NCBI RefSeq assembly: GCF_024166365.1
Contig: NC_064842.1
Location: 29,731,001-29,795,000 of the forward strand
Source: Elephas maximus indicus
Lineage: Eukaryota > Chordata > Mammalia > Proboscidea > Elephantidae
DNA length: 64,000 nucleotides
Direction of reading: 5' to 3'
Positions within the stretch are counted from its first letter, which is position 1, and the number at the start of each line of letters is the position of its first letter. The translations under genes and the position numbers were made by a program. Under the pieces are notes generated by a model, which was given only the letters and a program-made list of their open reading frames with translations, made no database searches and was not told the origin of the DNA. Below are positions 1 through 10,904 of this stretch, in pieces.

Positions 1-64
1 ATACAAATTTTTGTATGAAAGACTGACTTGATTTGTAAACTTTCACTTAAAGCACACATACACA

Positions 65-780
65 AAAAGTCCCCGAGTAAGTGACCTTTGAGGCAAGGCC
101 AGAATGACTAAGGAACTCAGCCTTAGAAATGTCTGGGAGGACACTAAGGGAGATAACAGCTAGTGCAGATATCCTAAGGTGGGAACAAGCTTGTGTTTTG
201 GGGACTGGAAAGAGGGCAGTCAGCAAGGATGGGCAAAGCATGAGTTGAGATCAGAGGGAAGGGCAGAGGACACATGGGGCCCTGAAGATCATGTAATAGT
301 CTGGATTTTATTGAAAGATGCATAGCAGGGGATTAACGTGATCTTTTTTATAGGTAATTTTAAAGTATTTCTCTGGCTGCTATGTGGAGAATGGATTATA
401 GTGGAGTAAGGGATGGGCAGACAGACAATTAGAAAGCTTCTGCAGGGGTCCAGGTGGGAGATGGTGGTAGCCTGGACTCAAGCGGTAGAAATGGCAATGG
501 AGAGAAGTGCTTGGGTTTAGAACGTTTCAGAGATGGAGCAGACAAATTTTCTTGACTGCTCAATCAAAGTACACTCTCCGTTACTGTTGCATTGCTGTAT
601 TTTCAATTCCTGAACAGCTTTTTCACGATTTGATATATTTCTTGTTTATTTATTTACATGTATTCCCAATTTTCTCCTGCTAGAATGAGAGCTTTATGTG
701 TTTGCTCATTCCAGTGCCTAGAACTGTGGTTGACTGACATAGGCAAACACTCAATAAACACCTACTAAACGAATGGATTT
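65..780 (+). mobile_element. L2 LINE relic (3' part)
   Basis: The stretch around 230-560 (a cue like 'tctggattttattg', then 'gggattaacgtgatc') and the tail at 683-780 ('cagtgcctagaactgtgg' followed by 'actcaataaacacctac') read like the 3' portion of mammalian L2 in sense orientation. It is old and diverged, and the left edge is uncertain. No coding capacity remains. Confidence 0.6.
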
Positions 781-857
781 GCTGAAAGGTTGGATTAGAG
801 CTTGAGGGAACGAGAGTCATTAAGAGTATTGGGAAGGTGTGGAATAGGATTCTAGAG

Positions 858-1166
858 AATAAATTGTTGTTGTTGTTGGTTGCTACTGAGTCAGCTCCAA
901 CCCATGACACTTTGCGTGTGACAGAATGAAATGTTGCCTGGTCCTGACCGTCTTCAAGATGGTTGGTATGTTTGAGTCCGTTCTTGTGGCTATTGTGTCG
1001 ATTTATCTCATCAAGAATTTCCCTCATTTTCACTGACTTTACCAAACATCATATCCTTTTCTAGTGACTGGTCTTTCCTGATGATGTGTGGAAATCTCAC
1101 AATCCTCGCTCTGAAGAAGCATTCTTATTGCATTTCTCCTAAGACTGATTTTTTCGTCCTTTTGGC
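858..1166 (-). mobile_element. RTE (BovB-clade) LINE, 3' end only
   Basis: On the plus strand this begins with a (TTG)n run, the complement of the (CAA)n tail typical of RTE elements. It continues with the complement of the RTE 3' end, including 'agaatgaaatgttgcc' and 'tttctagtgactggtc'. It is a 5'-truncated copy that breaks off where the plus-strand AfroSINE begins. No reverse transcriptase segment is present. Confidence 0.8.
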
Positions 1167-1362
1167 AGTCCCTGGGTGGTGTACGCAGTTAAACATCAAC
1201 TACTAACCGAAACATTGGTGGTTCAGATCCACCTAGAGGTGCTTCAGAATGTCCTGGCAATCCACTCCTGAAAGGTCACCCCCCATCTCAAACCCTACAT
1301 GCAGTTCTACTCTGAAATACATGGGGTTACCATGAGTTGGAATTTGACTCAGTGGCAACTGG
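1167..1362 (+). mobile_element. AfroSINE, 'gtccctgggtgg' head type
   Basis: The head 'agtccctgggtggtgtac' is followed by a B-box-like 'ggttcagatcc', a 'ccacctagaggtgc' block, and a tail ending 'catgagttggaatttgactcagtggcaactgg'-like sequence (shown here only as family features). This is the roughly 200-bp AfroSINE type whose middle and 3' end resemble RTE. It abuts the RTE 3' end on its left. Confidence 0.85.
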
Positions 1363-2642
1363 AGAGTAAATGGAAACTGCTTTATTTAGCTACTTGAATA
1401 CTCAAACTGTGCAGAGATTTTGTCATTAGAAAGAATCGGCCGGAGAGGTTTAAGTATGGAGAATTTAAACCTTCTCGTGAAAACACAAGAATACTTTCAA
1501 GTGTCTAGGTAGAAATGACCATCAATTCATCCATGTCTCACTTTAAGGCCTCATTGTAACAAGAAGACATCATATGAACCATCTTAAGAACAGCGAGGGC
1601 TGTGATCAGATTGTTCCCCCAGATGGAAATCAATTTGGTTATCACATGCCAGCCTCAGCCATAAACCAAGTACAGGTTTGAGGACACCCAGGAGCCTTCA
1701 TCTCAAAACCAGCCTCCTGAAAGTATAAATAAGCATTCTTCTGAACTCTGGTTGCTTACTTAGAGATATTTTTAAGTCTCCCCAGTTTTTGGAAAGAGAA
1801 CCAAGTATTCTCTCTGCCCAGCATCCCAGCCTGTGCTGAGGACAGAGTGAGAGGACCGAGTTTCAGGTTAATTTATATTGTGGTTGTAGTGATTGGCTTT
1901 TGTTGGTGATTAGAATGTCTGGAGGTTGACGTTGTTAAGGAGAGGTTTTTGTGATGACTTCAGAAAATAGAAAATTACTGTAAATAAGGTGGTATTTAGC
2001 TGTTTTTAATTTTATACAGCTCATTATATCATGGTTAAATGAAAACCTTGACATTTGGGAAAGGAAGCATGTGGCAAGTGGGAGGGGTGGACTTTAGGCA
2101 GGGCTCCGATACTGGGGGAAATTCACCAAGAGACTTACCAAAGGGGGGTGGGCAAAGGGATCTTTAAAGTTCCCTGCCCTATAAATCCCCTATTATCTTA
2201 GTTGATAAGGAGACAGGAAGAGAGGCATTGGGGGATGGAGTGTGGACTCCTTGTGACACACAGGGGACAGACATTAGCAGTTGCTACAGCGTCCTAATTA
2301 GATTAGGCCAGCGGAACACACTGTCCTTACTCTAAAGTCCTTGGTTGTGGATGTCAGATGAATGCAAAACCTTGACATCTCTTAGGCCAGGCTGCACTGC
2401 TAAGGCAAAGTCCTAAGCAATTCTCCGGACAGTTTAGGAAAAGGCAAGTAGTTTTCCTGGGTTGGAAAGAAAGAAGTCACCCAAAAATTGAGCTACAAAA
2501 AAATTTTAGAGTTCTTGGTACATTATCTATGTCCGAGCTGAAAGAACTTGGAACGTCAGGTGTATCTGTGCAATAAAATTCCTCCTGAACTATATCCTCC
2601 CTTTGACAACTGAGAGGTCAAAAAAGCATAACATAGAGAAGT
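1363..2642. other. No gene or clear repeat seen
   Basis: I find no convincing coding region, repeat family or RNA gene here. The base composition is ordinary for intergenic mammalian DNA. Old, unrecognisable repeats may be present. Confidence 0.5.
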
Positions 2643-2865
2643 GTGATGGTTAAGAGAGACTTTGGAGTCGGGTGACCTGTGCTTAAATCCATGCTCTGAC
2701 ACTTATTAATTGTGTGACCTTGGACAAGTGATGCAACCTCTCTGTACAACAGGCATGAGGACGGGATCTACCTCCTGGCGGTGTCATGAGGAATACACAC
2801 ACAAGTGCTGGGAACAGTGGCCAGCACATGGTACAATGGTAGCTTGTTATCATGATTACCAAACA
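2643..2865 (+). mobile_element. MIR SINE
   Basis: The order of blocks is the MIR signature in sense orientation: a 'tgtgatggttaagag' head, 'ggtgacctgtgcttaaatcc', then the core-like 'tgtgaccttggacaagtgatgcaacctctctg' region, and a late 'gctgggaacagtggccagcacatgg' block. This explains the short open frame at 2710-2895, which is not a gene. Confidence 0.85.
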
Positions 2866-4280
2866 AAGCCCTCTTTGGAAACCTCACTGGGCTAAGAGAT
2901 AGAGGGAGAAATACTGTGTAGGATACCTATTAATGATACCCAGCAAGGGAAGGGCAAGCCTGTTCTTATGAAACATCACTACGGACATTATATAATGTTA
3001 GAACTCTCTCTTTCCAAGTGTAGGCCAATGACTTAGTTGACAAACCAACAACTCTTTTTCCTTTCTAAATAGAATATATTATATTTGCCTCTCTGAGACT
3101 CTCTGATCTAGAAAAACCTAGGCAACGCCTTTCCATGTCGTGCCCAGTCTCTGCTTCCTCTCCTCTTTGTCTTCACAACTGTCCTTGGCTTGGAGTAATC
3201 AGCCACCAGCCCCTCCAACTGAACACGCTCTCTGGGGTCTCATTAATCAAAAACAAGTAACCTCAGGTGAGCCCAGTTCAGTCGTTCCTTTCAGCAGTGA
3301 CTCCAGGCTCACCGTCTTTTTCATATTCTCTGAGATGTGGCATGCTGTGTTTCTGTTACTGGAGAAAAGAGAAATATCTGCAGTTTACAGGTAATCTGCC
3401 TGTGTTCTTCCAGACTGCTGTACTCCATCCGTTTTTAATTAGAAGCAAGCCCTGATAAATGTCACAAAACACTTCTGTGTCACTTAGATACTCCTGCAAA
3501 GGCAGCCACCACGTTGGACTTGCTGTTACCCATTTGTCAAGTGCCAACAACGTGCAAGGTGGAACAGAGATTAAACATGTTGCCCACCGAATGGGCTGAC
3601 AATCAAAATGCCTGATGCATTCCCACAGACATTTTCAAATCTGTTTAAATTTTAAAAGAAAATAAATACACTCAGACAACAATCTCCCTCTTCTCCTCCC
3701 TTTGATAATGGAACAAACCCTTCTGAGTTATCAGTGGGGTTGCCTGGGGCAAAGGTCACAGATCCTAGCTCTTTGCTGGGGGGCTGGCTGGTCTTTGTGA
3801 CAGTGTCAGCTGGATCCAGTTCCCTTCAAGGCAAGTCTTCTAGAGGCCCAGTTTAAGCCTAGATCCTTGCTGGTTCTGGCTAGATTAGCATATACCTCCA
3901 TTTAGACCTAGGCTGTAGACAATTTGGGTGCTTTGCTCAACAGTCTTTGGGAAATGTGCTGTTTGCCCTGGGAAGTGAGAGCAACAGAAACCTGCCTCTC
4001 CTGGGGACTCTACTCAGGGCCTGGTATCCTGAAGTTTTGCCTGGGCTCCTGCCCATAGTCCTTTCATCAAGGTTGAGCTGGCATTGGCTGGTCAGCCTGC
4101 CCCCATCCGGGATCTCTGCTTGACTTGGCTCTGTCTAGGAGGCATGGAGCCTGAGGAACTAGAGGGTTGAACAACAGCCTCCCAAAGGCCAATCCCTACC
4201 CAGAGCCTGGTATCTGGCTTCTGAGTCAAGCATGGGTGGCTATGTTTTTGCTGATTCCTGGCCGTGGTTGTGGGTTGCTT
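2866..4280. other. No gene or clear repeat seen
   Basis: The short overlapping open frames on both strands near 3140-3550 show no recognisable domain, splice structure or conservation cue, so I treat them as chance. No repeat family is recognised. Confidence 0.5.
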
Positions 4281-4480
4281 ACAAAAAAAAACAACCAGTT
4301 GCCATCAAGTTGATTCTGACTCATAGTGACCTCATATGAATCAGAGTCCACAGTGTTTTCAATGGCTGATTTTTCAGAAAGAGATCACCAGGCCTCTCTT
4401 CTGAGGCACCTCTGGGTGGGTTTGACCTGCCAACCTTTTGGTTAGTAGTCAAGTGCTTAACCATGTGAGCCACCAGCGAC
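4281..4480 (-). mobile_element. AfroSINE, 'gtccctgggtgg' head type
   Basis: In antisense it begins with an A-rich run, then 'accagttgccatcaagttg', 'gctgatttttcagaaag', 'gatcaccaggcctc', and ends with 'ccaaccttttggttag' and 'agccaccag'. Part of the middle ('gatcaccaggcc') is the same sequence as the RTE 5' region seen near 16.44 kb. Confidence 0.85.
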
Positions 4481-4727
4481 AGCAGCCTACATACTGGCTC
4501 TTTATTCTTGCCCGGATATTTGTCTTCAGGAAAGTGAATTAAGGAACCCGAGAGCTGAGGGTCCAGACATAGGACTGATAAGAAAACACCCCATTGACTG
4601 AATTTTCAAGAGATGCTAAGGCCACACAGGGGTCTTGTTAACCCTTCCTCTGGACCCAACTTGATCTACTTGGCCAGGTTTTATTTTATATACTGAAAAT
4701 AAGCAAATGCGTGATACCGTTTTAGTA

Positions 4728-4926
4728 TTTCCAGTGGCCGTTGAGTCAAATCTGACTCACGGAGACCCCACTGTGTCAGAGTAGAACTGCGCTGCACAGG
4801 GTTTTCAATGGCTGATTTTTCAGAAGTAGATCACCAGGCCTTTTCTGGAGTGCTTCTGGATAGACTCAAACCTTCAACCTTTCAGTTAGCAGCTGAGCAT
4901 GTTAACCACTTGCACCTCCTAAGGAC
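4728..4926 (-). mobile_element. AfroSINE, 'gtccctgggtgg' head type
   Basis: It has the same antisense block order as the copy about 250 bp to its left ('ccagtggccgttgagtc', 'gctgatttttcagaag', 'gatcaccaggcc', 'caacctttcagttagc', 'gcacctcctaaggact'). The two copies differ at many sites, so they look like separate insertions rather than a recent tandem duplication. Confidence 0.85.
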
Positions 4927-6061
4927 TCCTGCTTGATATCAAGGGTGGTTTAGTTTCAGAGGGGCAGGGCAGGGCATAATGTTTGATGTTGGAACTTACA
5001 AGGAGCAGATAAGAGCCTTCCTCATCATTGGTGTCAGCTTTGCCAAGCTTCACCCACCATTTCTTAGATCAGCCTCTGGGTGTTGGAGGGTGGTACCTAA
5101 TCAATTTTTGCACACAGGTTAGCAATGTGTGGAAGACAATCTGGATTTCTTGCCTCTTTCTCTAGACCAAAGCTGATAGCATAGGCCTCAGCAAGCTGAC
5201 GTTAATTTATCTCCACAAGCTAGGAGGAGACAAGCTAAGGAATGCTGTCTCCTTTCCCAGTTTTTACCTGAGATCCCAGGACCTGGCATGGCTAGGGTGA
5301 TCATATATCCCCAGTTTGCCAAGGATCAGCCTGCTGAAGTTTGTTGTCCCAGCATAACTATTAATAACACCTCCTTTTGTTCTTGAAAGTGACAGTTGGA
5401 CAACGAACGATAGAGTCATCCTTTGTATAGAGGGCATCAGAGTCATTCTAGCTACAGCCTTCCGAGATGTACAGAGAGTATTGTGAAGGCTGGAGAAGTT
5501 ACGGGTGAGAAAGGGAAGTGGCTTGTCCACACTCTCGATGAGTCACATGCAGAACAATTTAGAAGAACCCAGGAGCCTTGACTAATGTGCGACTCACTCC
5601 CTGACACCACCCTCTTAGAGGGGGTGGGAGGTCCAGACCTGACAGTCACAACATGTGGTTAAGGCGCTTTGGGGAGAAGACTGCTAATAAGATATAACCA
5701 GGAGACACATGAATGCCCTAAAGAAATCTGGTGGAGGAGAGGGGCACATGTGCCCACACACATGAAATGACTTACAAAGGGGCAAGTGCAAAGCAATGTT
5801 GCATGATGTGATTGACCCAAGTCAGAGCTCAGTAGCTGCTGGTTGATGGATGAACTGAGGAGTTACCAAGTGCCCACGGGGAAAAGGGGAGCCTGAGGAG
5901 TAATTGTAGGAAAATTGGGGGTAGCTGCAGAGGAGTGAGCTCGCATTTCCGGCAGAGTTTGGGGGTCTCTGCCCTGCATGGGCAGAAGGAACCCAGGCTA
6001 CTCCAACTCTGTTGGTATTAGCTGTCCTCTACTTGGGCCCCAACTCATGGTAGCAACCCTA
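4927..6061. other. No gene; faint old-repeat traces
   Basis: There is no credible gene. The short minus-strand open frames at 5264-5649 show no domain. A weak MIR/L2-like stretch lies near 5780-5860. Otherwise I recognise nothing. Confidence 0.45.
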
Positions 6062-6131
6062 CACAGTAGGGAATTGAACCTGGGTCTCCTGCATACGAGG
6101 TGGGAATTCTACAACTGAGCCCCCACTGCCT
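6062..6131 (-). pseudogene. tRNA-Gly-like relic (SINE head or tRNA pseudogene)
   Basis: Read on the minus strand, this 70-bp block follows tRNA-Gly(GCC) closely. It has an A-box-like 'ggctcagttgtagaattc', an arm region with anticodon-loop position 'cctcgtatgcaggag', and a B box 'ggttcaattcc' that fits the internal promoter consensus. The anticodon loop and acceptor stem are mutated, so a working tRNA is unlikely. A related head, in sense, starts the SINE at 25428. It may be a solitary head of that SINE family. Confidence 0.65.
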
Positions 6132-6855
6132 CGCTTCCAGCCCTTGGAGAGTATGACAGGAAGTGAGGGTTGAGCTGGGTTTTGAAAGCAGAAGCCTGCC
6201 CAGGAGAAGCGGGCAGGGGAGTGCTGGCTGGAGCCAAAGCTGGAGCCGGAGCTGGTGCTGGGTGTGGAGGACGAATGAGTGGGTACAGGGACAGAAGTAG
6301 GCAGGCCTGCCCTGAGCCGGGGCTGGTGCAGGGGAATTGAGAGAAATGTAAGAAAAGAAACAAAGAACATTTGCTCAGCATCCTTATTTTTTAGGTTTTA
6401 TGGGAAAATGGTGAACTTTCTTGCAAGCAGCGATTACAGAGGGTAGGAGTAGTAGAGAAACCACAGTGATTTTTTCAGGACCAAAAAATGTTTCCCCCAA
6501 AACTAAACAAAGCTGGATTGAGAAATTTACCATTGCACCGTAGGGACCGGTGGCTCATTGCTACACTGAGGCCGCTTTCCCACAGGCGCCGGCTTTGGCG
6601 CTAATGGACAAGGGAGCAGACAGGCAGGCCTGGAGGACCCAACTGCCGGGGAGGCAGACGTAGGAACATGCAAGAGCCAAACCATCACAGTGCTGTTCTT
6701 GCAAAGTAGGTTCTGTCCTCTCCTATAAGGACAGTTGTGTCCTCAACAAGAGCACCTTTCATAACTCTCAGCAGGGACATAGGACTGGGTGCCCGAGCAC
6801 TGCAGACCTGTTGTTACCTGCCCTATGAATGACCTCCTCCTTTGTCGTGTGGATC
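6132..6855. other. No gene or clear repeat seen
   Basis: The region is moderately GC-rich in places (6540-6660), with a few CpGs but no CpG island. The minus-strand open frames at 6059-6381 are Ser/Pro-rich low-complexity translations without domain signal. I do not call a gene. Confidence 0.45.
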
Positions 6856-7312
6856 AGCTTTGTGGTTGTTGTTGTTAGTTGCCGTCCAGTCATCTCTGAT
6901 GCATGGCAACCCAAAGCACAACAGAAGGAAATGTTGCCCTGTCCTGTACCATCTTCATGATCATTGGTATATTTGAGTCCATTGTTGTGGCTCTTAAGTA
7001 GTGGCTTCCAACCTAGGGGGCTCATCTTCGAGCACTATGTCAGACAATTTTCTATTGTAATCTATAGGTTTTCATTGGCTGATTTTTGGATGTAGATCAC
7101 CAGGCCTTTCTTCCTAGTCTGTCTTAGTGTAGAAGCTCCACTGAAACCTGTCTACCATACGTGACCCTGCTGTTGTTTGAAACAGCAGTGGCATAGCTTC
7201 CAGTATCACACCAACATGCAAGCCACCAGAGTATGACAAAATGACAGATGGATGGTAGGGATCAGCTTTACAGGGAGCTGTATAGCATGGCTTCAGTGTG
7301 GGTCCTTTCATG
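6856..7312 (-). mobile_element. Internally deleted RTE (5' region fused to 3' end)
   Basis: The left part is the complement of the RTE 3' end, starting with a (TTG)n run. At about 6996-7010 it passes directly into the complement of the RTE 5' region ('cttccaacct', 'ctcatcttcgagcac', then 'cctagtctgtcttag'). The same 5' region is seen at 16340-16600 in the long RTE. Roughly 2.5-3 kb of coding body is missing. The same junction occurs in the copies at 46450 and 47339. Confidence 0.75.
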
Positions 7313-7414
7313 AGGGTGCATTTAGCACCCTCGGGAGTGACGGCAGATGCTGTTAAAGATGATTTCCCTGGGATGACACCATGGACATAAGTGGTTTGGT
7401 GTCATTAAAAAAAA

Positions 7415-7560
7415 CCAAAAACCTGTTGCTGTCATGTGGATTTCAACTCATAGTGACCCCATAGGACAGAGCAGAACTGCCCCATAGCATTTCCAAGGAG
7501 CAGCTGGTGGATTCAAACTGCCAACTTTTTGGTTAGCAGCTGAGCACTGAGTCGCCAGGT
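7415..7560 (-). mobile_element. AfroSINE, 'ctggtggcgcagtgg' type
   Basis: In antisense it shows 'aaaaacctgttgctgtc', 'actcatagtgacccc', 'aactgccccatagcatttcc' and 'ttttggttagcagctgag'. The head end is shortened to 'gagtcgccagg'. Confidence 0.85.
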
Positions 7561-8283
7561 ATTTATAAAGAAACAGAGGACTCCCCTAATTACAAGAAAA
7601 AATTCTGCCTTTGTAGAGAGACAGGAGGCCAAATTCCTTAGGAAAAATTGGCAGTGGGGGGCTGGATGGTCTTGCTAGTATTAATTCTTAAGGGATTGGA
7701 TGAAGCGAAGCCGTTCATTTCAGAACTGCCTTTTTTTTTTTACAAAAATGTAGGAGTCATTCAACCTTTTTCAGCAAACTGCAGTGATTTTCAGTGAATA
7801 AAAAAGTCAGCAGCCCCACCCACACTTTCCCCTGTCTGAAACAATGTATCTGGTGACAGGAAATGTCCGCAGCTTAGAAAAAAAATCACTGTACCTGCTC
7901 AATTGCACACTGTGGGGCCATATTTTTATTTACATGAGCTCCATATTCTCAGCCATCTGATTTTTGTTAACTACTGGATCTAAATCTGGTCAGGTCTAGT
8001 GCCTGCAGACCCCTCTAATTAGCATGAGCTCTTAAATTGTTTCTAAATTGAGGTGGCTGTGCTTCTGTTTCTTGTCTGTGAAGCTGAGGCCTGGAGGCCA
8101 TCTCGGCAGCCCCACTTGGGTGAGGTTTTTATCTGCCAGCAGGACCTCTTCCCCTCTCTCCTGGGGCCCTGCTAGGAGGGTGAGTATCTTCTCCACCTGC
8201 AGCAGCTATAAAGCATGCTGGAAAAGGGGCTGCCTGAGTTTGGAAGGTTTTTCTTCAGACTTGGATAGAAATCTGGGTCCTTA
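7561..8283. other. No gene or clear repeat seen
   Basis: A short T run lies at about 7731-7740. The open frame at 8048-8284 shows no domain or splice-consistent extension. I see nothing to annotate. Confidence 0.45.
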
Positions 8284-8338
8284 GGTCTCTATGAGTCAGA
8301 ATCAACTCGTTGACAGTGGGTTTGGTTTTTTTGGTTTA
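8284..8338 (+). mobile_element. AfroSINE 3' fragment
   Basis: Only the tail is present ('tctatgagtcagaatcaac', 'acagtgggtttgg', T-rich end). It lies immediately upstream of another AfroSINE. Confidence 0.7.
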
Positions 8339-8349
8339 CCAGCCCACAA

Positions 8350-8483
8350 GAAGTCCCTGGGTGGCACAAATGGTTAGGCACTTGGCTACTAACCGAAAGG
8401 TCAGCAGTTCAAATCCACCCAGAGGTACCTTGAATGAAAGGCCAGGTGATCTACTTCTGAAAATTCAGCCATTGAAAACCCCG
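8350..8483 (+). mobile_element. AfroSINE, left half (split by an L1 insertion)
   Basis: This is the 'gtccctgggtggcacaaatgg' head type, up to 'cagccattgaaaacccc'. The remaining 3' part of the same element is found at 9351-9447. About 870 bp of L1 3' sequence lies between the halves. Confidence 0.8.
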
Positions 8484-9350
8484 TGGAATGTTCACAAGAA
8501 CGATAACAAAAGAGTAGCTAGCTGCTGAGGCTGCTCAGGTACAACCAAACACCTCAAGGGTTTTGGTTCCTTGGTCTGTAGGTTTAGGGTCATAGTTTCA
8601 TGGGACATCCCTAATAATGTGTTTAATGCTTCCGTTCTACCTCCTAGTTCTTTGCATAGTTCCTGGGGTCTTAAAAGCTTGCAAGCAGCCATCCAAGGCA
8701 CAACAGTTCATCTCTATTCACCTGGAGCAATAGAGGAAGAAGATAAGAGTTAAGACTAGGAGGAGGAAATGGAATATGTGGCTAATTGCCTCCGTGAACA
8801 ACTGCCCCCTTTACCGTGAGACCTGAAGAGCTGGACGGTGCCCAGCTATCATTACTGAACATTTTGATCAAAGATTCTGAAGAAGAATCCTGATCAAAAG
8901 GCGGAAAATGCAGAACAAACAAAATTTTAAATGCTCATGGACGCCAAACTTTCTGGAGCCATGGAGACTGGCTGAACCCCTGAAACTATTCCCCTGAAAT
9001 AATCTTCAAACCTTAAACCAAAAATATCCCCTGACGTCTTCTTAAAACCAAATAATAGTTTAATTAGTAAAGAATGTCTGTCTGAGCATTGTGCTTTTTG
9101 AAGATCTGCCTATATGGGATCAAACTGACAACAGCAACTCGAATGACAGGAAACTTAGGGGCAGTGAGTTTATGCTAATGGGGGAGTAACAATTTGGAAA
9201 AGAAGAATGAGAATAGATGCACAACTTGAAGAATACAATCAATGTCACTGAATTGTGCATGTAGAAACTGTTGAACTGGTGTATGTTCTGCTGCATATAT
9301 TCTTAACAACAACAATAAAAATAAAATAAGTTATTTAAAAAAAATTAAGA
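8484..9350 (+). mobile_element. L1 3'UTR insertion, 5'-truncated
   Basis: Sequence such as 'ggggtcttaaaagcttgcaagcagccatc' is homologous to the L1 3'UTR at 35930-35965 ('tgggatcttaaaagcttg' and following). It ends in an A-rich stretch (9301-9355). The flanks 'gaaaaccccgtgga' (left) and 'gaaacccctatgga' (right) resemble a target-site duplication inside the interrupted AfroSINE. It contains no ORF2. Confidence 0.75.
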
Positions 9351-9447
9351 AAAGAAACCCCTATGGAGTACAGTTCTATTCTGATACACATAGGGTTGCC
9401 ATGAGTCAGAATTGACTAGACAACAACTGTTTGATTTTTTGGTTTAG
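9351..9447 (+). mobile_element. AfroSINE, right half
   Basis: It resumes at 'gaaacccctatggagtacag' and runs through 'tgatacacatagggttgcc' to the T-rich tail, completing the element begun at 8350. Confidence 0.8.
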
Positions 9448-9513
9448 ACCAGCCTAGAGTGCTGACGAGGTCTCAGTGGGCCCAGTCTCAGCAAACAGTG
9501 TCCCCTGAAGGAA

Positions 9514-9686
9514 TTAAGGAGCCCTGGTAGCACAGTGGTTAAGAGCTACAGCTGTTAACCAAAAGGTCAGCAGTTCAAATCCACCAGCTGCTCCTTGGAA
9601 CCCTATGAGGCAATTCTACTCTGTCCTATAGGGTCACTATGAATCAGAATCGACTTGATAGCAATGGGTTTGTTTTTTTGGTTTGA
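9514..9686 (+). mobile_element. AfroSINE, 'ctggtggcgcagtgg' type
   Basis: This is a well-preserved full-length copy with the head 'gccctggtagcacagtgg', B-box-like 'cagttcaaatcc', 'gctccttggaaccc', 'ctctgtcctatagggtc', and a 'gcaatgggtttg' plus T-rich tail. Confidence 0.9.
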
Positions 9687-9696
9687 GCGGAGGCTG

Positions 9697-9913
9697 GGAA
9701 ACCCTGGGTGGTGCAGTTAATGCACCCGACCTCTAACCTAAAGGTTGGAGATTTGAGTTCACCCAGAGACACCTTGGTAGAAAGACATGGCAATCTACTT
9801 CTGAAAAATCAGCCACTGAAAACCCAATGGAGCACAGTCGTCTTACTGTGATGCATATGAGGCCGCCATAAGCTGGAGTCGACTAGAGGGCAAATTTTTT
9901 TTTTTTTTTTTTG
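9697..9913 (+). mobile_element. AfroSINE, 'gtccctgggtgg' head type
   Basis: This full-length copy starts 'aaaccctgggtggtgcag' and includes 'ggcaatctacttctg' (the RTE-like middle). It ends with 'gctggagtcgactagaggg' and a T run at 9896-9912. It lies 10 bp after the preceding SINE, in the same orientation. Confidence 0.88.
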
Positions 9914-10904
9914 AGTAGGTGTTGAGCCATGGGACAGTGAGGCTGTGGTACTCCTGCTCCCCTTACCCCAGACCTCCAAGTTGCCATAAAGGTTTAGAGG
10001 AGCCCAGGTCAAGCTTCTGCTAGTAGTGCCATGATGAGGACTGAAATGGGAATCAGGAGCTGGAGCTGGCCCAGGGCATTTTCCAGGTGTGAGGAAGTGT
10101 CCCACATACTTCGTGGGGCACCCTAGGCAGCTGGCTGTGATCCTGGGACACCAAGGAGAACCCATGATTGACAGCCTTTGTAGTCATGGGTGCAAATGTC
10201 AAGTTCTGACTCCTGTGGCAATGCCTGTGTAGCTGAGGTCTGAATTCCAGCACCAACAGAACTTGTCCCAATCTGCCTAGATTAAAAAAAAAAAAATTAG
10301 GCAATTGAAAAAAATGGATGTAAAGATATCTTTACCACAATTCTAGCTTTTATTATATCAATAGACAACAGGAGTGAAAATCTTACCAAAGTCCCACCCG
10401 CTCCTCCCAATTACAGAATGGATTAATGCCATAATCCAAAATGCCTTGTGCCTTCTTAAAGTCCAGGACCATGGTCATGTAAAGCCCTACACAACTTCGC
10501 GAAACAGGTGATTTTTTTTAATTCCATTTTGTTCAATGGCAGCTTTTCCTGAACACTCTCAAAACGCCGAGCGGCCGTGCCTAGTGCGCTGATCCAGAAA
10601 AGATAGGCTGTGTCGTGTCGTCCCATCAGTGGGCAAGAACTGCCAAATGAACACAAAGGGAGTGATTACAGAGAGGGCAGGAGCAGCTCAGCTCAGTCCC
10701 ATGGCAGATGGGGGTCTGTGACTGCTCAGAGTGAAAAGTTTTATAATGTGCCCTGTTCTTAATTTTCTTTCCTTTCCCAGAGCTAAACGGTAGTGTCTTG
10801 TCTAACTCCAGGCCTCTGTCGTCATCACACCCCAAGTGGCCGGCATGAGGCATTCAGGTAAAGGTGGTCAGAGCTGCCTTAAAGTGGTGCAAAGACAGAT
10901 CATT
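9914..10904. other. No gene or clear repeat seen
   Basis: A short A run is present at 10280-10292. The minus-strand open frames at 9809-10304 and 10456-10853 have no recognisable domain and run across the SINE border, so I do not call them genes. Confidence 0.45.

Noticed and set aside
9514-9913. Tandem duplication of two SINEs
   Set aside because: The two neighbouring AfroSINEs have different heads and belong to different subtypes, so they inserted independently.
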